Part shown: one piece after another, positions 39,138 to 48,047 of the stretch | How positions within the stretch are numbered: position 1 is the stretch's first letter | Layout: the number at the start of each line of letters is the position of its first letter | Made by a program: the position numbers and the translations under genes | Assembly (NCBI RefSeq): GCF_004123845.1 | Contig: NZ_NBDP01000042.1 | Coordinates: 248,001-312,000 of the forward strand | DNA: 64,000 bases | Direction: 5' to 3' | From: Allobosea sp. Tri-44 | GTDB lineage: Bacteria; Pseudomonadota; Alphaproteobacteria; Rhizobiales; Beijerinckiaceae | Notes under the pieces: generated by a model | Databases searched by the model: none | Told to the model about the DNA's origin: nothing | The model's input: the letters and a program-made list of their open reading frames with translations, nothing else

Positions 39138-40057
39138 GTTTCCCCGACCTCTCAGCCGACATCCTCGCTGCCGCGCCCGAGTTGCGCGGACGGCTGCTCG
39201 CCAATCAGGAGATGGCGGGGCTGACCTGGTTCCGCGTCGGCGGGCCGGCGCAGGTGCTGTTCACCCCGGCGGACGAGGCCGATCTCGCTTATCTGCTGGG
39301 TAAGCTGCCGGCCGAAATCCCGGTCACGGTGGTCGGGCTCGGCTCGAACCTGATCGTGCGCGATGGCGGCATTCCCGGCGTTGTCATCCGCCTCGCCGGC
39401 AAGGCCTTCGGCGAAATCGCCCGCGAGGAGGGCGATCGGCTGCGCGCCGGGACGGCTGTGCCGGATGTGAAGGTGGCGCGCGCCGCTGCCGACGCTTCGC
39501 TCGACGGCCTCGCCTTCTATCGCGGCATTCCCGGCTGCATCGGCGGGGCGCTGCGCATGAATGCCGGTGCACATGGCGGCGAGACCACCGACGTTCTGGT
39601 CGAGGCGCGGGGCGTGACGCGTGCTGGTGAGATCGTCACCTTCTCGCATGCGCAGATGGGCTTCACCTACCGCAACTCGACCGCGCCGACCGATATGATC
39701 TTCACCTCGGCATTGTTCCAGGGCCGGCCGGGCGACCAGGCCGCGATCCTGGCCGAGATGGACCGGGTGACCTCGGCGCGCGAGGCGGCGCAGCCGATCA
39801 AGGAACGTACCGGCGGCTCGACCTTCAAGAATCCGGAAGGCGGCAAGGCTTGGCAATTGATCGATGCGGCCGGCTGCCGCGGCCTGCGCGTCGGCGGGGC
39901 GCAGGTCTCCGAGATGCACTGCAACTTCCTGATCAATACCGGCGGCGCTACCGCCGCCGATATCGAGGGACTGGGTGAAGAGGTCCGCCGCCGGGTCAAG
40001 GACAACTCAGGCTATGAGTTGCACTGGGAGATCAAGCGGTTCGGCGTCGCGGCCTGA
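39134..40057 (+). CDS. murB: UDP-N-acetylenolpyruvoylglucosamine reductase
   Basis: 307 residues from a GTG overlapping the murC stop, the same coupling style as ftsW-murG. FAD-binding motifs: TWFRVGGPAQVLFTP, VVGLGSNLIVRDGGIPG, GIPGCIGGALRMNAGAHGGE, the Tyr region MGFTYRNST, and GGSTFKNPEGGKAWQLID with the catalytic Ser. It reduces the enolpyruvyl group to make UDP-MurNAc. The 3' end overlaps the convergent DMT transporter gene by 46 bases. Confidence 0.96.
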   Translation: MSFPDLSADILAAAPELRGRLLANQEMAGLTWFRVGGPAQVLFTPADEADLAYLLGKLPAEIPVTVVGLGSNLIVRDGGIPGVVIRLAGKAFGEIAREEGDRLRAGTAVPDVKVARAAADASLDGLAFYRGIPGCIGGALRMNAGAHGGETTDVLVEARGVTRAGEIVTFSHAQMGFTYRNSTAPTDMIFTSALFQGRPGDQAAILAEMDRVTSAREAAQPIKERTGGSTFKNPEGGKAWQLIDAAGCRGLRVGGAQVSEMHCNFLINTGGATAADIEGLGEEVRRRVKDNSGYELHWEIKRFGVAA

Positions 40058-40932
40058 GCAGGCGGCGCCGCTTCGGCTGACTTGCGCCGCGACAGCAGGA
40101 TGCCGGCGACGGTCGAGCCGAAGATGATGGCGATGCCGAGCCATTGCTGGACATTGAACCATTCATTGAGCAGGGCGGCGCCGAGGAAGGTCGCGACCAG
40201 CGGGCTGAGCAGGCTCAGGAAGGCGACGCCCGTCCCGATCGTGGCGATGCCGCGCACCCAGAGCCAGTAGGCGAAGGCGGTGCCGATCACGACCAGATAG
40301 GTCAGTCCGGCGAGATTGCGCACGGTCGGCATGGGCGGCAGGCCCTCGACCGCGAGCGCGACCGGCAGGAGCAGCAGCCCGCCGAGGGTGAGCTGCCAGG
40401 CGGCGAGCGCGAGCGGCGTGCCGACCTTGCCCCAGCGCTCGATCAGCACGGTGCCTGTTGCCATCGAGGCAGCGCCGACGAGCGCGGCCGCGACGCCGAT
40501 CGCATCGAGCTGCACGGTATCGTCGATCACCAGGAGGCCGACGCCGATCGTGCCAGCGAGTGCGGCGAGCACCTGTCCAAGGCCGGGCCTGCGTAGCAGC
40601 AGCGGCCAGGCGAGGAAGGCGACGAGCAGCGGCTGCATTGAGCCGAGCGTCGCAGCGAGCCCGCCCGGCAGGCGCGAGGCGCTGAGGAAGAGCATGCCGA
40701 AGAACAGGCCGATATTGGCAAAGCCGATGACGGCGAGCGGCAGGAGCTTGTCGCGCGGCGGCAGGCCCGGCCCGAGCAGCATCAGGAGGATACCGGCGGG
40801 CAAAGCGCGCAGCGCCCCGACGAGCAGCGGGTGCTCGACCGGAAGCGTCTGGGTGAAGACGACATAGGTCGAGCCCCAGAGGATGGGCGCCAGGATCGTC
40901 GCGAGCAGGATGCGGGTCTTGGTGTCGGCCAT
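40012..40932 (-). CDS. EamA/DMT-family exporter
   Basis: 306 residues with ten predicted helices formed by two EamA repeats (ILWGSTYVVFTQTLP early in the first; IERWGKVGTPLALAAWQL at the start of the second). Start at MADTKTRI with GGGAGG upstream. Likely exports a small metabolite or drug; substrate unknown. It is divergent from a MarR-type regulator, and its 3' end lies inside the murB 3' end, which suggests a late insertion into the dcw cluster. Confidence 0.88.
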   Translation of the reverse strand: MADTKTRILLATILAPILWGSTYVVFTQTLPVEHPLLVGALRALPAGILLMLLGPGLPPRDKLLPLAVIGFANIGLFFGMLFLSASRLPGGLAATLGSMQPLLVAFLAWPLLLRRPGLGQVLAALAGTIGVGLLVIDDTVQLDAIGVAAALVGAASMATGTVLIERWGKVGTPLALAAWQLTLGGLLLLPVALAVEGLPPMPTVRNLAGLTYLVVIGTAFAYWLWVRGIATIGTGVAFLSLLSPLVATFLGAALLNEWFNVQQWLGIAIIFGSTVAGILLSRRKSAEAAPPAQAATPNRLISQCNS

Positions 40933-40986
40933 GGCGGCCTCCCTTTGCATCGAGGGTGTTGTGGCGTAGGATTATTCTACGGCATA

Positions 40987-41004
40987 TAATTCGATATCGA
41001 ATTA
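40987..41004. promoter_or_regulatory. 18-bp perfect palindrome, candidate MarR operator
   Basis: TAATTCGATATCGAATTA, perfect over 18 bases, in an AT-rich island between the divergent exporter and MarR-type genes. Size and placement suit a MarR dimer. Confidence 0.65.
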
Positions 41005-41036
41005 CTTGATGACGGATAATTAGGCGCGGGATTTCC

Positions 41037-41555
41037 ATGAGTCAAGCTGATGAGGCGAATGGGCAGGGCGGGCCACTGGATTCGATTCTGGCCCAGTGGC
41101 GGCTGGCCCGGCCGGACATCGACCCCAGCCCGATGGCGGTCTGTGGTGCGGTCTGGCGCGCAGGCGAGCGCATTCGCCAGGGACTGGCCGGCAATCTCGC
41201 CGGGGCCGAGCTCGACTTCGCCGGCTTCGACGTGCTGATGACCTTGCGCCGCCAGGGCGAGCGCGGCGGCTCGTTGACCCCGTCCGAGCTCGCCAAGGAC
41301 ATGATGCTGTCGACCTCGGCGATGACGAATCGGCTCGACCGGCTGGAGAAGCGCGAGCTGATCGCAAGGCAGGCCGATCCGCAGGACAGGCGCAGCCTGC
41401 GCATCCTGCTGACGCCCGAAGGGTTCGCGCTGATCGAACGGCTCGTGGTCTCGCATGTGGCGACGGAGGAACGGCTGCTTTCGGCGCTCGGAGCGTCCGA
41501 GCGCGACCAGCTCAAGGCCCTGCTGGCCAAGGTCGCGGCCGGCGAAGTGGAGTGA
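41037..41555 (+). CDS. MarR-family transcriptional regulator
   Basis: 172 residues. Winged helix with LDFAGFDVLMTLRRQGE, LTPSELAKDMMLSTSAMTNRLDRLEKRELI as the recognition region, and the wing with ADPQDRRSLRILLTPEG. It probably represses the divergent exporter through the 18-bp palindrome. The effector is unknown. The exporter/regulator pair sits between murB and ddl. Confidence 0.9.
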   Translation: MSQADEANGQGGPLDSILAQWRLARPDIDPSPMAVCGAVWRAGERIRQGLAGNLAGAELDFAGFDVLMTLRRQGERGGSLTPSELAKDMMLSTSAMTNRLDRLEKRELIARQADPQDRRSLRILLTPEGFALIERLVVSHVATEERLLSALGASERDQLKALLAKVAAGEVE

Positions 41556-41621
41556 GTCCTGCGCGCAACAGAGGCGCTTCCATTAACCGACGAGGCGCTT
41601 CGTTAACGCGTCGTTAACCAT
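41554..41621 (+). promoter_or_regulatory. CtrA-type full site and GANTC upstream of ddl-ftsQAZ
   Basis: TTAA at 41603-41606, seven bases, TTAA at 41614-41617 followed by CC: an exact match to the CtrA consensus TTAA-N7-TTAA(C). An extra TTAACC is at 41583-41588 and a GANTC site (GAGTC) at 41554-41558. In Caulobacter, CtrA acts on ftsQA and ftsZ promoters, so this is probably the cell-cycle promoter of ddl-ftsQ-ftsA-ftsZ. Confidence 0.72.
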
Positions 41622-41665
41622 GTCGGCTCAGGTTCGGCCCGAGGAGTTCGGTGTCAGGAACCTTG

Positions 41666-42580
41666 ATGAGCAAGCATGTCGCAGTGCTGATGGGCGGATG
41701 GTCGGTCGAGCGTGAGGTCAGCCTCAGCAGCGGCGCGGCCTGTGCTCGGGCGCTCGAAAGCGTCGGCTACCGCGTCACGCGCGTCGAGGTCGGCCGCGAC
41801 GTCGCCGACGTCCTGACCAGGCTGAAGCCCGAGGTTGTGTTCAACGCCCTGCATGGCCGTTTCGGCGAGGACGGCACCATCCAGGGCATGCTCGAGATCC
41901 TCGGCATTCCCTATACCCATTCCGGCGTGCTCGCCTCGGCGCTCGCCATCCGCAAGGACAAGGCCAAGATGGTCGTGTCGGCGGCCGGCGTCCCGGTCGC
42001 GCACGGCATCAGCGTCTCGCGCTTCGAGGCCGCAAAACGGCACCCCCTGCCACCGCCCTATGTGATCAAGCCGATCGACGAAGGCTCATCTGTCGGGGTG
42101 GTGATCGTTAAGAAAGGCCGCGAGCACCCACCCCAGGAGATCGCCCGGCCGGACTGGCCCTGCGGCGAGACCATGCTGGCCGAAACCTTCATCGCCGGAC
42201 GCGAACTGACCTGCGCGGTGATGGACGGCAAGTCCTTGGGGGTAACGGAGATTCGGGCGGCGACGGGCGAGTTCTACGACTACGACGCCAAATATGCCAA
42301 AGGCGGTTCAATCCACATCTGCCCGGCTCAAATTTTACCGAATATTTACCAGCGGATCGAAGAGTGTGCGTTAACGGCGCATCAAGCAATCGGGTGCCGC
42401 GGCGTCAGCCGTTCAGACTTCCGCTACGACGACGAGAGCGACACGCTCGTCTGGCTGGAAGTCAACACGCAGCCGGGCATGACCGAGACTAGCCTGGTGC
42501 CCGAATTAGCCGCCCATGCGGGCATGAATTTCGGTGAGCTCGTCAGATGGATCGTGGAGGACGCCTCCTTAAATCGGTGA
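41666..42580 (+). CDS. ddl: D-alanine:D-alanine ligase
   Basis: 304 residues. ATP-grasp enzyme: VLMGGWSVEREVSLSSG at the N-terminus, NALHGRFGEDGTIQGML, PYVIKPIDEGSSVGVVIV and the C-terminal WLEVNTQPGMTETSLVPELA with metal ligands. It makes the D-Ala-D-Ala added by MurF. I take ATG 41666 with AGGAA five bases upstream; a GTG at 41651 with GAGGAG is the alternative. Four-base overlap with ftsQ. Its codons are slightly AT-richer around 42290-42400 than the rest. Confidence 0.96.
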   Translation: MSKHVAVLMGGWSVEREVSLSSGAACARALESVGYRVTRVEVGRDVADVLTRLKPEVVFNALHGRFGEDGTIQGMLEILGIPYTHSGVLASALAIRKDKAKMVVSAAGVPVAHGISVSRFEAAKRHPLPPPYVIKPIDEGSSVGVVIVKKGREHPPQEIARPDWPCGETMLAETFIAGRELTCAVMDGKSLGVTEIRAATGEFYDYDAKYAKGGSIHICPAQILPNIYQRIEECALTAHQAIGCRGVSRSDFRYDDESDTLVWLEVNTQPGMTETSLVPELAAHAGMNFGELVRWIVEDASLNR

Positions 42581-43512
42581 AGGTGGAACCGGTGTTTGCC
42601 GGCGCCAACCTGCCGATGCGCGTGACGGGGCCTCAGCTCCTCGTCGGCGAGCGCTCGCGCCGCTGGTTCCGCGGCTCGCGCCGCAGCGCCGTCGCGGTGC
42701 CGCTGGCCGAGCGGCTGCCGAGCGGCCTCGGCTCCTGGCTGGCGATCGCCTTCCTGGCGCTCACGGGCACGACCGGAGCGATCCTCGGCGGCCATTACGA
42801 GACCTTCCGCGAGATCTATGGCGAGCCCAGGCATGCGCTGGCCCGGGCCGTCGGGCTCGGCATCGACCGCATCACCATTTCGGGTCTGAGCGGGCTTTCC
42901 GAGATCGAGGTCCTGGTCGCGGCCGGCATCGATCCCAAGATCTCGCTCGCCTTCTTCGATGCGGACGAGGCCCGCAAGCGGCTCGAGGCCACGCCGATGA
43001 TCCGCGAGGCCTCGGTCCGCAAGCTCTATCCCGGCGAGATCTCGATCAATCTCACTGAGCGCGAGCCCTATGCGCTCTGGCAGGTCAAGGGCGAGCTTTT
43101 CCTCATCGCCCAGGATGGCACGGTGATCGACAAGATGGACGATGGCCGTTTCGCCAACCTGCCGCTGGTCGTCGGTGCCGACGCCAATCTCAAGGCAAAG
43201 GACTATCTCGCGCTGCTCAGCGAGGCCGGCCCGTTCGCCGCGCGCATCCGCGCCGGTAGCCTCGTCGCCGGCCGGCGCTGGAATCTCAAGCTCGATACCG
43301 GCGCCGACATCAGGCTGCCGGAGCAGGGCGCCGGCGCCGCGGTGAAGCGCCTCGCCAGCCTCGAGCAGGACTTCCGGATCAGCGAGAAGGATTTGATCGC
43401 CATCGACATGCGCCAGCCTGACCGCGTCACCATGCGCCTGACCGAAGAAGCCGCGACCGCGCGGGCCGAGCAGCTCAAGAACAAGACGAAGAAGAAGGGC
43501 GGCGAGGCATGA
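42577..43512 (+). CDS. ftsQ: Cell division protein FtsQ
   Basis: 311 residues. A positively charged cytoplasmic N-terminus (RRWFRGSRRSA), one membrane helix (WLAIAFLALTGTTGAILGG), a POTRA domain (ITISGLSGLSEIEVLVAAGI) and the FtsQ beta domain with MIREASVRKLYPGEISINLTEREPYALW. It links FtsL/FtsB to the divisome from the periplasmic side. GTG start overlapping ddl is favoured; ATG 42547 is possible. Lys-rich C-terminus; ATGA overlap with ftsA. Confidence 0.94.
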   Translation: MKVEPVFAGANLPMRVTGPQLLVGERSRRWFRGSRRSAVAVPLAERLPSGLGSWLAIAFLALTGTTGAILGGHYETFREIYGEPRHALARAVGLGIDRITISGLSGLSEIEVLVAAGIDPKISLAFFDADEARKRLEATPMIREASVRKLYPGEISINLTEREPYALWQVKGELFLIAQDGTVIDKMDDGRFANLPLVVGADANLKAKDYLALLSEAGPFAARIRAGSLVAGRRWNLKLDTGADIRLPEQGAGAAVKRLASLEQDFRISEKDLIAIDMRQPDRVTMRLTEEAATARAEQLKNKTKKKGGEA

Positions 43513-44834
43513 GCTTGACCTCGCAGGGCCTGACGCCGCGGATGCGGCCCTTGTCGTCGCGCAAGAGCGCGACCTTGTCGATTCTGGACATCGGCACGAG
43601 CAAGGTCGTCTGCCTGATCGCAGAGCTCAACCCGGCTGAAGCGAACGAGCGGCTGCGCGGGCGTACCCATGTCGCGCGCATCATCGGCATCGGCCATCAA
43701 CGCTCGCTCGGCCTGAAGGGCGGGGCGATCATCGATCTCGAAAGCGCCGAGCGGGCCATCCGCGCCGCCGTGGATGCAGCCGAGCGCATGGCCAAGGTCG
43801 AGGTCCAGTCGGTGATCGTGAACCTCACCGGCGGACGCCTGAATTCGCAGCATTACGCCGCCAGCGTCGATCTGCGCGGCGGCTCGGTCGGCGACTCCGA
43901 CGTCAAGCGCGTGCTTGCCGCTGCGGCGAACCATGCCATCCGACCGGGCAAGGCGGTGCTGCATGCGCTGCCGACCGGCTACGCACTCGACGGCTCGCCC
44001 GGCGTGCTCGATCCGCGCGGCTTGATCGGCGGCTCGCTCTCGGTCGACATGCACGTCGTGGCGTCTGAATCGGCTGCGGCGCGCAATGTCATGCTCGCGG
44101 TCGAGCGCTGCCATCTCGAGGTCGAGGCGGTGGTCGCGACACCTTACGCGGCGGGGCTCTCGGTCCTGGTCGACGACGAAGCCGAGATGGGCGTCGTTGT
44201 GGTCGACATGGGCGGCGGCACGACCTCGCTCGGCGTCTTCTCCGGCGGACACCTGACCCATGCCGACGCGATCGCGGTCGGCGGCAATCACATCACCATG
44301 GACGTGGCGCGCGGGCTCTCGACCCGGGTCTCCGCGGCCGAGCGGCTGAAGACATTGCATGGCTCGGCGATCGCCAGCCCGTCCGACGAGCGCGACATGA
44401 TTGCGGTGCCGCAGGTCGACGACGACGAGCGCGACATGCCGAACCATCTCTCGAAGTCGCATCTGGTGCGGATCATCAAGCCGCGCGTCGAGGAAATCCT
44501 CGAACTGGTGCGCGACCGGCTGAAGGCGGCGGGCTTCTCGGCCGAGGCCGGGCGGCGCGTGGTGCTCACCGGCGGCGCCTGCCAGCTCACCGGCACGCCG
44601 GAAGTGGCGCGGCGCATCCTCGGCGGCCAGGTCCGCACCGGCCGGCCACTCGGAATCAAGGGCCTGCCGGAAGCCGGCAAGGGCCCGTCCTTCGCGGCGG
44701 CGGTCGGCCTGCTGGTCTATCCGCAGGTCGCGCATGTCGAACATTTCGAGCCGCGGGCAGGGGCGTCCTTCTTCGCCCATGCAACCGACGGCTACTTCTC
44801 CCGCGTCGGCCGCTGGCTGCGCGAGAGTTTCTAG
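43509..44834 (+). CDS. ftsA: Cell division protein FtsA (actin-like)
   Basis: 441 residues. Actin-fold ATPase: SILDIGTSKVVCLIAEL (phosphate 1), the SHS2 1C domain around 90-170 (RVLAAAANHAIRPGKAVLHALP), VVVDMGGGTTSLGVF (phosphate 2) and VVLTGGACQLTG (adenosine site). The C-terminus SRVGRWLRESF is the amphipathic membrane-targeting helix. It anchors FtsZ to the membrane. Coupled to ftsQ; ftsZ follows after 128 bases. Confidence 0.97.
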   Translation: MSLTSQGLTPRMRPLSSRKSATLSILDIGTSKVVCLIAELNPAEANERLRGRTHVARIIGIGHQRSLGLKGGAIIDLESAERAIRAAVDAAERMAKVEVQSVIVNLTGGRLNSQHYAASVDLRGGSVGDSDVKRVLAAAANHAIRPGKAVLHALPTGYALDGSPGVLDPRGLIGGSLSVDMHVVASESAAARNVMLAVERCHLEVEAVVATPYAAGLSVLVDDEAEMGVVVVDMGGGTTSLGVFSGGHLTHADAIAVGGNHITMDVARGLSTRVSAAERLKTLHGSAIASPSDERDMIAVPQVDDDERDMPNHLSKSHLVRIIKPRVEEILELVRDRLKAAGFSAEAGRRVVLTGGACQLTGTPEVARRILGGQVRTGRPLGIKGLPEAGKGPSFAAAVGLLVYPQVAHVEHFEPRAGASFFAHATDGYFSRVGRWLRESF

Positions 44835-44962
44835 AGTTGCGGGCCGCGGCGCCGAGAGGCGAGGCGACCCGGGGTGAGCTTTAACAGAACGGGGCCACGG
44901 CCCCTGGCGTGGAAGACGGGACGGCCCGCCAGGAGCCGGACAAGACAGTGAAAGAGGCAATC

Positions 44963-46669
44963 ATGGCGATGAACCTGCAAGCCCCGGACATCCGGGAACT
45001 GAAGCCCCGGATCACCGTGTTCGGTGTCGGCGGCGCCGGCGGCAACGCCGTGAACAACATGATCGAGGCCGGGCTCGACGGCGTCGACTTCGTCTGCGCC
45101 AACACCGATGCGCAGGCACTCGCACTCGCCCGCGCCCCGCGCATTATCCAGATGGGCCTCCAGGTCACCGAAGGTCTCGGCGCCGGCTCGCAGCCGGAAG
45201 TCGGCCGTGCGGCGGCCGAAGAGGTGATCGACGAAATCCGCGATCATCTCGCCGGCGCGCACATGGTCTTCATCACTGCCGGCATGGGCGGCGGCACCGG
45301 CACGGGCGCGGCTCCCGCGATCGCCCGCGTCGCCCGCGACATGGGTATCCTCACCGTCGGCGTCGTCACCAAGCCGTTCCAGTTCGAGGGCCAGCGCCGC
45401 ATGCGCATGGCCGAGGCCGGCATCGGTGAGCTCAACGAAGCGGTCGATACGCTGATCGTCATCCCGAACCAGAACCTGTTCCGTGTCGCCAACGAGAACA
45501 CCGGCTTCGCCGACGCCTTCGGCATGGCCGACCAGGTGCTCTACTCCGGCGTCGCCTGCATCACCGACCTGATGGTCCGTCCCGGCCTGATCAACCTCGA
45601 CTTCGCCGACGTCCGCGCCGTGATGCGCGGCATGGGCAAGGCGATGATGGGTACCGGCGAGGCCCAGGGCGAGAAGCGCGCGCTCTCTGCCGCCCAGGCC
45701 GCGATCAACAACCCGCTGCTCGACGATGTCTCGATGAAGGGCGCGCGCGGTCTGCTGATCTCGATCACCGGCGGGCGCGACATGAAGCTCTATGAGGTCG
45801 ACGAAGCCGCCACCCGCATCCGCGAGGAGGTCGATTCCGAGGCCAACATCATCGTCGGCGCCACCTTCGACGAGGCGCTTGAAGGCACGATGCGCGTCTC
45901 GGTGGTCGCCACCGGAATCGACAAGCCGATGAGCGCCCATGGCGAACTCGACCCGACCGAAGCCCGCATCGCCGAGGTCGCCGAGCGGCTGAAGGCCGAG
46001 GCGCGGCTGCGCTCGGCCGTTCCGAATGTCCGCACCTCGGCTGCTGCCCCGGCTCCGGCTCCGATGCCGGCCCCCGTCGCCGAGACCATGATGCCGGAAC
46101 CGGTCCGCGCTCCGGCTCCGGCGGCCTATGCCGCCGATGTCCGCATCGAGCCGGTCCAGCCGCGCCCGGCGATGATGGCGCCACCGGTCGCCGAGACTCG
46201 CGCTCCCGAAGCATCGGTGCCGCATTTCGAGGACAGCTTCATCCCGCCGGCCCCCGAGCGCGCGGTCATCCGCCCGACCCGCATGCCGCGGGTCGAGGAC
46301 CTGCCGATGCCGGCCCAACACCAGATCGCGCAGAGCCGCGGCGCGGTGCCTGCTCCCGCACCGGCTTCGGCCGAGCAGAAGCGCATGTCGCTGATGCAGC
46401 GCCTCGCCTCGGTCGGCTTCGGCCGCAAGGAGGATGACTACGCCGATGTCCCGGTGGCGCCTGTTCCGGCTCCGGCTCCGCGTCCGGCGCCTTCGGTCGC
46501 TGCGGCTGGACCGAGCGCTGCCCATGCCGAGTTCATGCGCCGTCCGCCAGCGCCAGCCACCCGGCCGGCCCAGGGGCAGCTCGATCAGCTCGGCCGTGCA
46601 GCGCCGGCGCGCAACACGGAAGAGGACCAGCTCGAGATTCCGGCTTTCCTGCGCCGTCAGTCGAACTGA
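44963..46669 (+). CDS. ftsZ: Cell division GTPase FtsZ
   Basis: 568 residues from MAMNLQAPDI (start chosen with AGAGG seven bases upstream; a longer GTG-initiated frame begins at 44909). Tubulin fold: VFGVGGAGGNAVNNM, the GTP loop MGGGTGTGAAP, and the T7 region with NLDFADVRAVM. Residues about 335-550 form a Pro/Ala/Val-rich linker of more than 200 residues, long as in other Rhizobiales, ending in the conserved C-terminal peptide LEIPAFLRRQ that binds FtsA and other partners. Followed by a strong terminator. Confidence 0.97.
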   Translation: MAMNLQAPDIRELKPRITVFGVGGAGGNAVNNMIEAGLDGVDFVCANTDAQALALARAPRIIQMGLQVTEGLGAGSQPEVGRAAAEEVIDEIRDHLAGAHMVFITAGMGGGTGTGAAPAIARVARDMGILTVGVVTKPFQFEGQRRMRMAEAGIGELNEAVDTLIVIPNQNLFRVANENTGFADAFGMADQVLYSGVACITDLMVRPGLINLDFADVRAVMRGMGKAMMGTGEAQGEKRALSAAQAAINNPLLDDVSMKGARGLLISITGGRDMKLYEVDEAATRIREEVDSEANIIVGATFDEALEGTMRVSVVATGIDKPMSAHGELDPTEARIAEVAERLKAEARLRSAVPNVRTSAAAPAPAPMPAPVAETMMPEPVRAPAPAAYAADVRIEPVQPRPAMMAPPVAETRAPEASVPHFEDSFIPPAPERAVIRPTRMPRVEDLPMPAQHQIAQSRGAVPAPAPASAEQKRMSLMQRLASVGFGRKEDDYADVPVAPVPAPAPRPAPSVAAAGPSAAHAEFMRRPPAPATRPAQGQLDQLGRAAPARNTEEDQLEIPAFLRRQSN

Positions 46670-46704
46670 GCTTTCCGACTCCGGTTCAACCGGTTTAAAG
46701 ACAT

Positions 46705-46735
46705 GGCCCGGCGGAATCTCCGCCGGGCCTTTTTT
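46705..46735 (+). terminator. Rho-independent terminator after ftsZ
   Basis: GGCCCGGCGGA, loop ATC, TCCGCCGGGCC, then TTTTTT. A textbook hairpin and T-run 36 bases past the ftsZ stop; it ends the dcw transcript. Confidence 0.92.
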
Positions 46736-46988
46736 AACGCCTGAAAAACCATAAACATCAATCAGATGGTTAAGTTTTTCTGGCTTCGTAACCTCTGTTA
46801 CAGAGCGAAAGAAAGCGTGATTTTGAAGCCAGTGCGCCTGCGCGTATCTTGCAGCGCATCACCGGGTAGGGGGATTCGGGATTAATCCCGAGTTCGCTGC
46901 AAATCAGGGAACCGCGTCGATCGTCGAACCAGGTTGCGCCGCGAGGCGCCGGCCGGAAGATTGTCGCGTTTGAGATTGGATACAGAGT
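46736..46988. promoter_or_regulatory. lpxC upstream region with palindromes
   Basis: No gene seen. It contains ATGGTTAA at 46772-46779 (reverse CtrA half-site TTAACCAT), GTAAC-N4-GTTAC near 46788-46801, a GATTC at 46873-46877, and the 16-bp perfect palindrome TCGGGATTAATCCCGA at 46876-46891. The lpxC promoter must lie here since the ftsZ terminator precedes it. Confidence 0.45.
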
Positions 46989-47936
46989 ATGATGGCTGAA
47001 CGGCAGACGACCCTACGCTCGCCCGTGACCCTGCAAGGCATCGGCGTTCATTCCGGGGCTCCCGCCTGCCTCACGCTGCGGCCTTCCACTGCCAATTCCG
47101 GTGTCGTCTTCCTGCGCAAGGGACTGGACGGCGGCCATGAGCAGCTCATCCACGCCCGCCACAACAAGGTCAGCGCCACCGAGCTGTGCACGGTGATCGG
47201 CGACCAGACTTCCGGCTCCGTCGCCACGATCGAGCATCTGATGTCGGCCTGCGCTGGCCTCGGCCTCGACAACGTGCTGATCGAGATCGACGGTCCTGAA
47301 ATGCCGATCATGGACGGCAGCGCCGCCGAGTTCGTCGCCGCCATCGAGGCGACTGGCCTCGTCGCGCTCGGCGCGACCCGTCGCTATCTCAAGGTTCTGC
47401 GCCCGGTGCGCATCGAGCACGGCCGCGCCTTCGCCGAGCTCGCTCCTTCCGAGAACGGTTTCCGCCTCGACGTCGAGATCGACTTCGACACCCCGGCCAT
47501 CGGCCGCCAGCGCAAGATCTTCGATCTGGATCCCGAGGCCTATGCCCGCGAGATTTCCCGCGCCCGCACCTTCGGGTTCATGCGCGATGTCGAGCAGCTC
47601 TGGAAAGCCGGCTTCGCGCTCGGCGCCTCGCTCGACAACACCGTCGCGATCGGCGACGACAAGGTGATCAACCCGGAAGGCCTGCGCTACGCCGACGAGT
47701 TCGTGCGTCACAAGGTCCTCGACGCCGTTGGCGACTTGGCTCTGGCCGGTTATCCGATCCTCGGCGAGTTCCGCTCCTATTGCGGTGGTCACCGCATGAA
47801 TGTCCGGATCCTCGAGGCCCTGTTCGCCGACCGCGCCAACTACGCGATCGTCGAGGCCCAGCCGGTTTACGGACACCACGCCGTGCAGATGGCGGCTGGC
47901 CCGATGCCTGCTGCGCTCGCGCCCGATCTGCACTGA
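46989..47936 (+). CDS. lpxC: UDP-3-O-acyl-N-acetylglucosamine deacetylase
   Basis: 315 residues, normal. First committed step of lipid A synthesis. Motifs: LQGIGVHSGAPACLTLRPS, VATIEHLMSACAGLGLDN with a zinc His, DGPEMPIMDGSAAEFV, RTFGFMRDVEQLW and ADEFVRHKVLDAVGDLALAG with the remaining zinc ligands. Cytoplasmic. The ATG is doubled (ATGATG). It has its own promoter region. Confidence 0.97.
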   Translation: MMAERQTTLRSPVTLQGIGVHSGAPACLTLRPSTANSGVVFLRKGLDGGHEQLIHARHNKVSATELCTVIGDQTSGSVATIEHLMSACAGLGLDNVLIEIDGPEMPIMDGSAAEFVAAIEATGLVALGATRRYLKVLRPVRIEHGRAFAELAPSENGFRLDVEIDFDTPAIGRQRKIFDLDPEAYAREISRARTFGFMRDVEQLWKAGFALGASLDNTVAIGDDKVINPEGLRYADEFVRHKVLDAVGDLALAGYPILGEFRSYCGGHRMNVRILEALFADRANYAIVEAQPVYGHHAVQMAAGPMPAALAPDLH

Positions 47937-48047
47937 GCAGGGTATTACGCGACGCCACGCCTTGCATTCGCCCGTTTCCTGTAGGAAACGGCGATCGCAC
48001 TGCATGAAGCGCCCGTCACGCTTGGCGAAAAGGCTGCTTCTGAGCTA

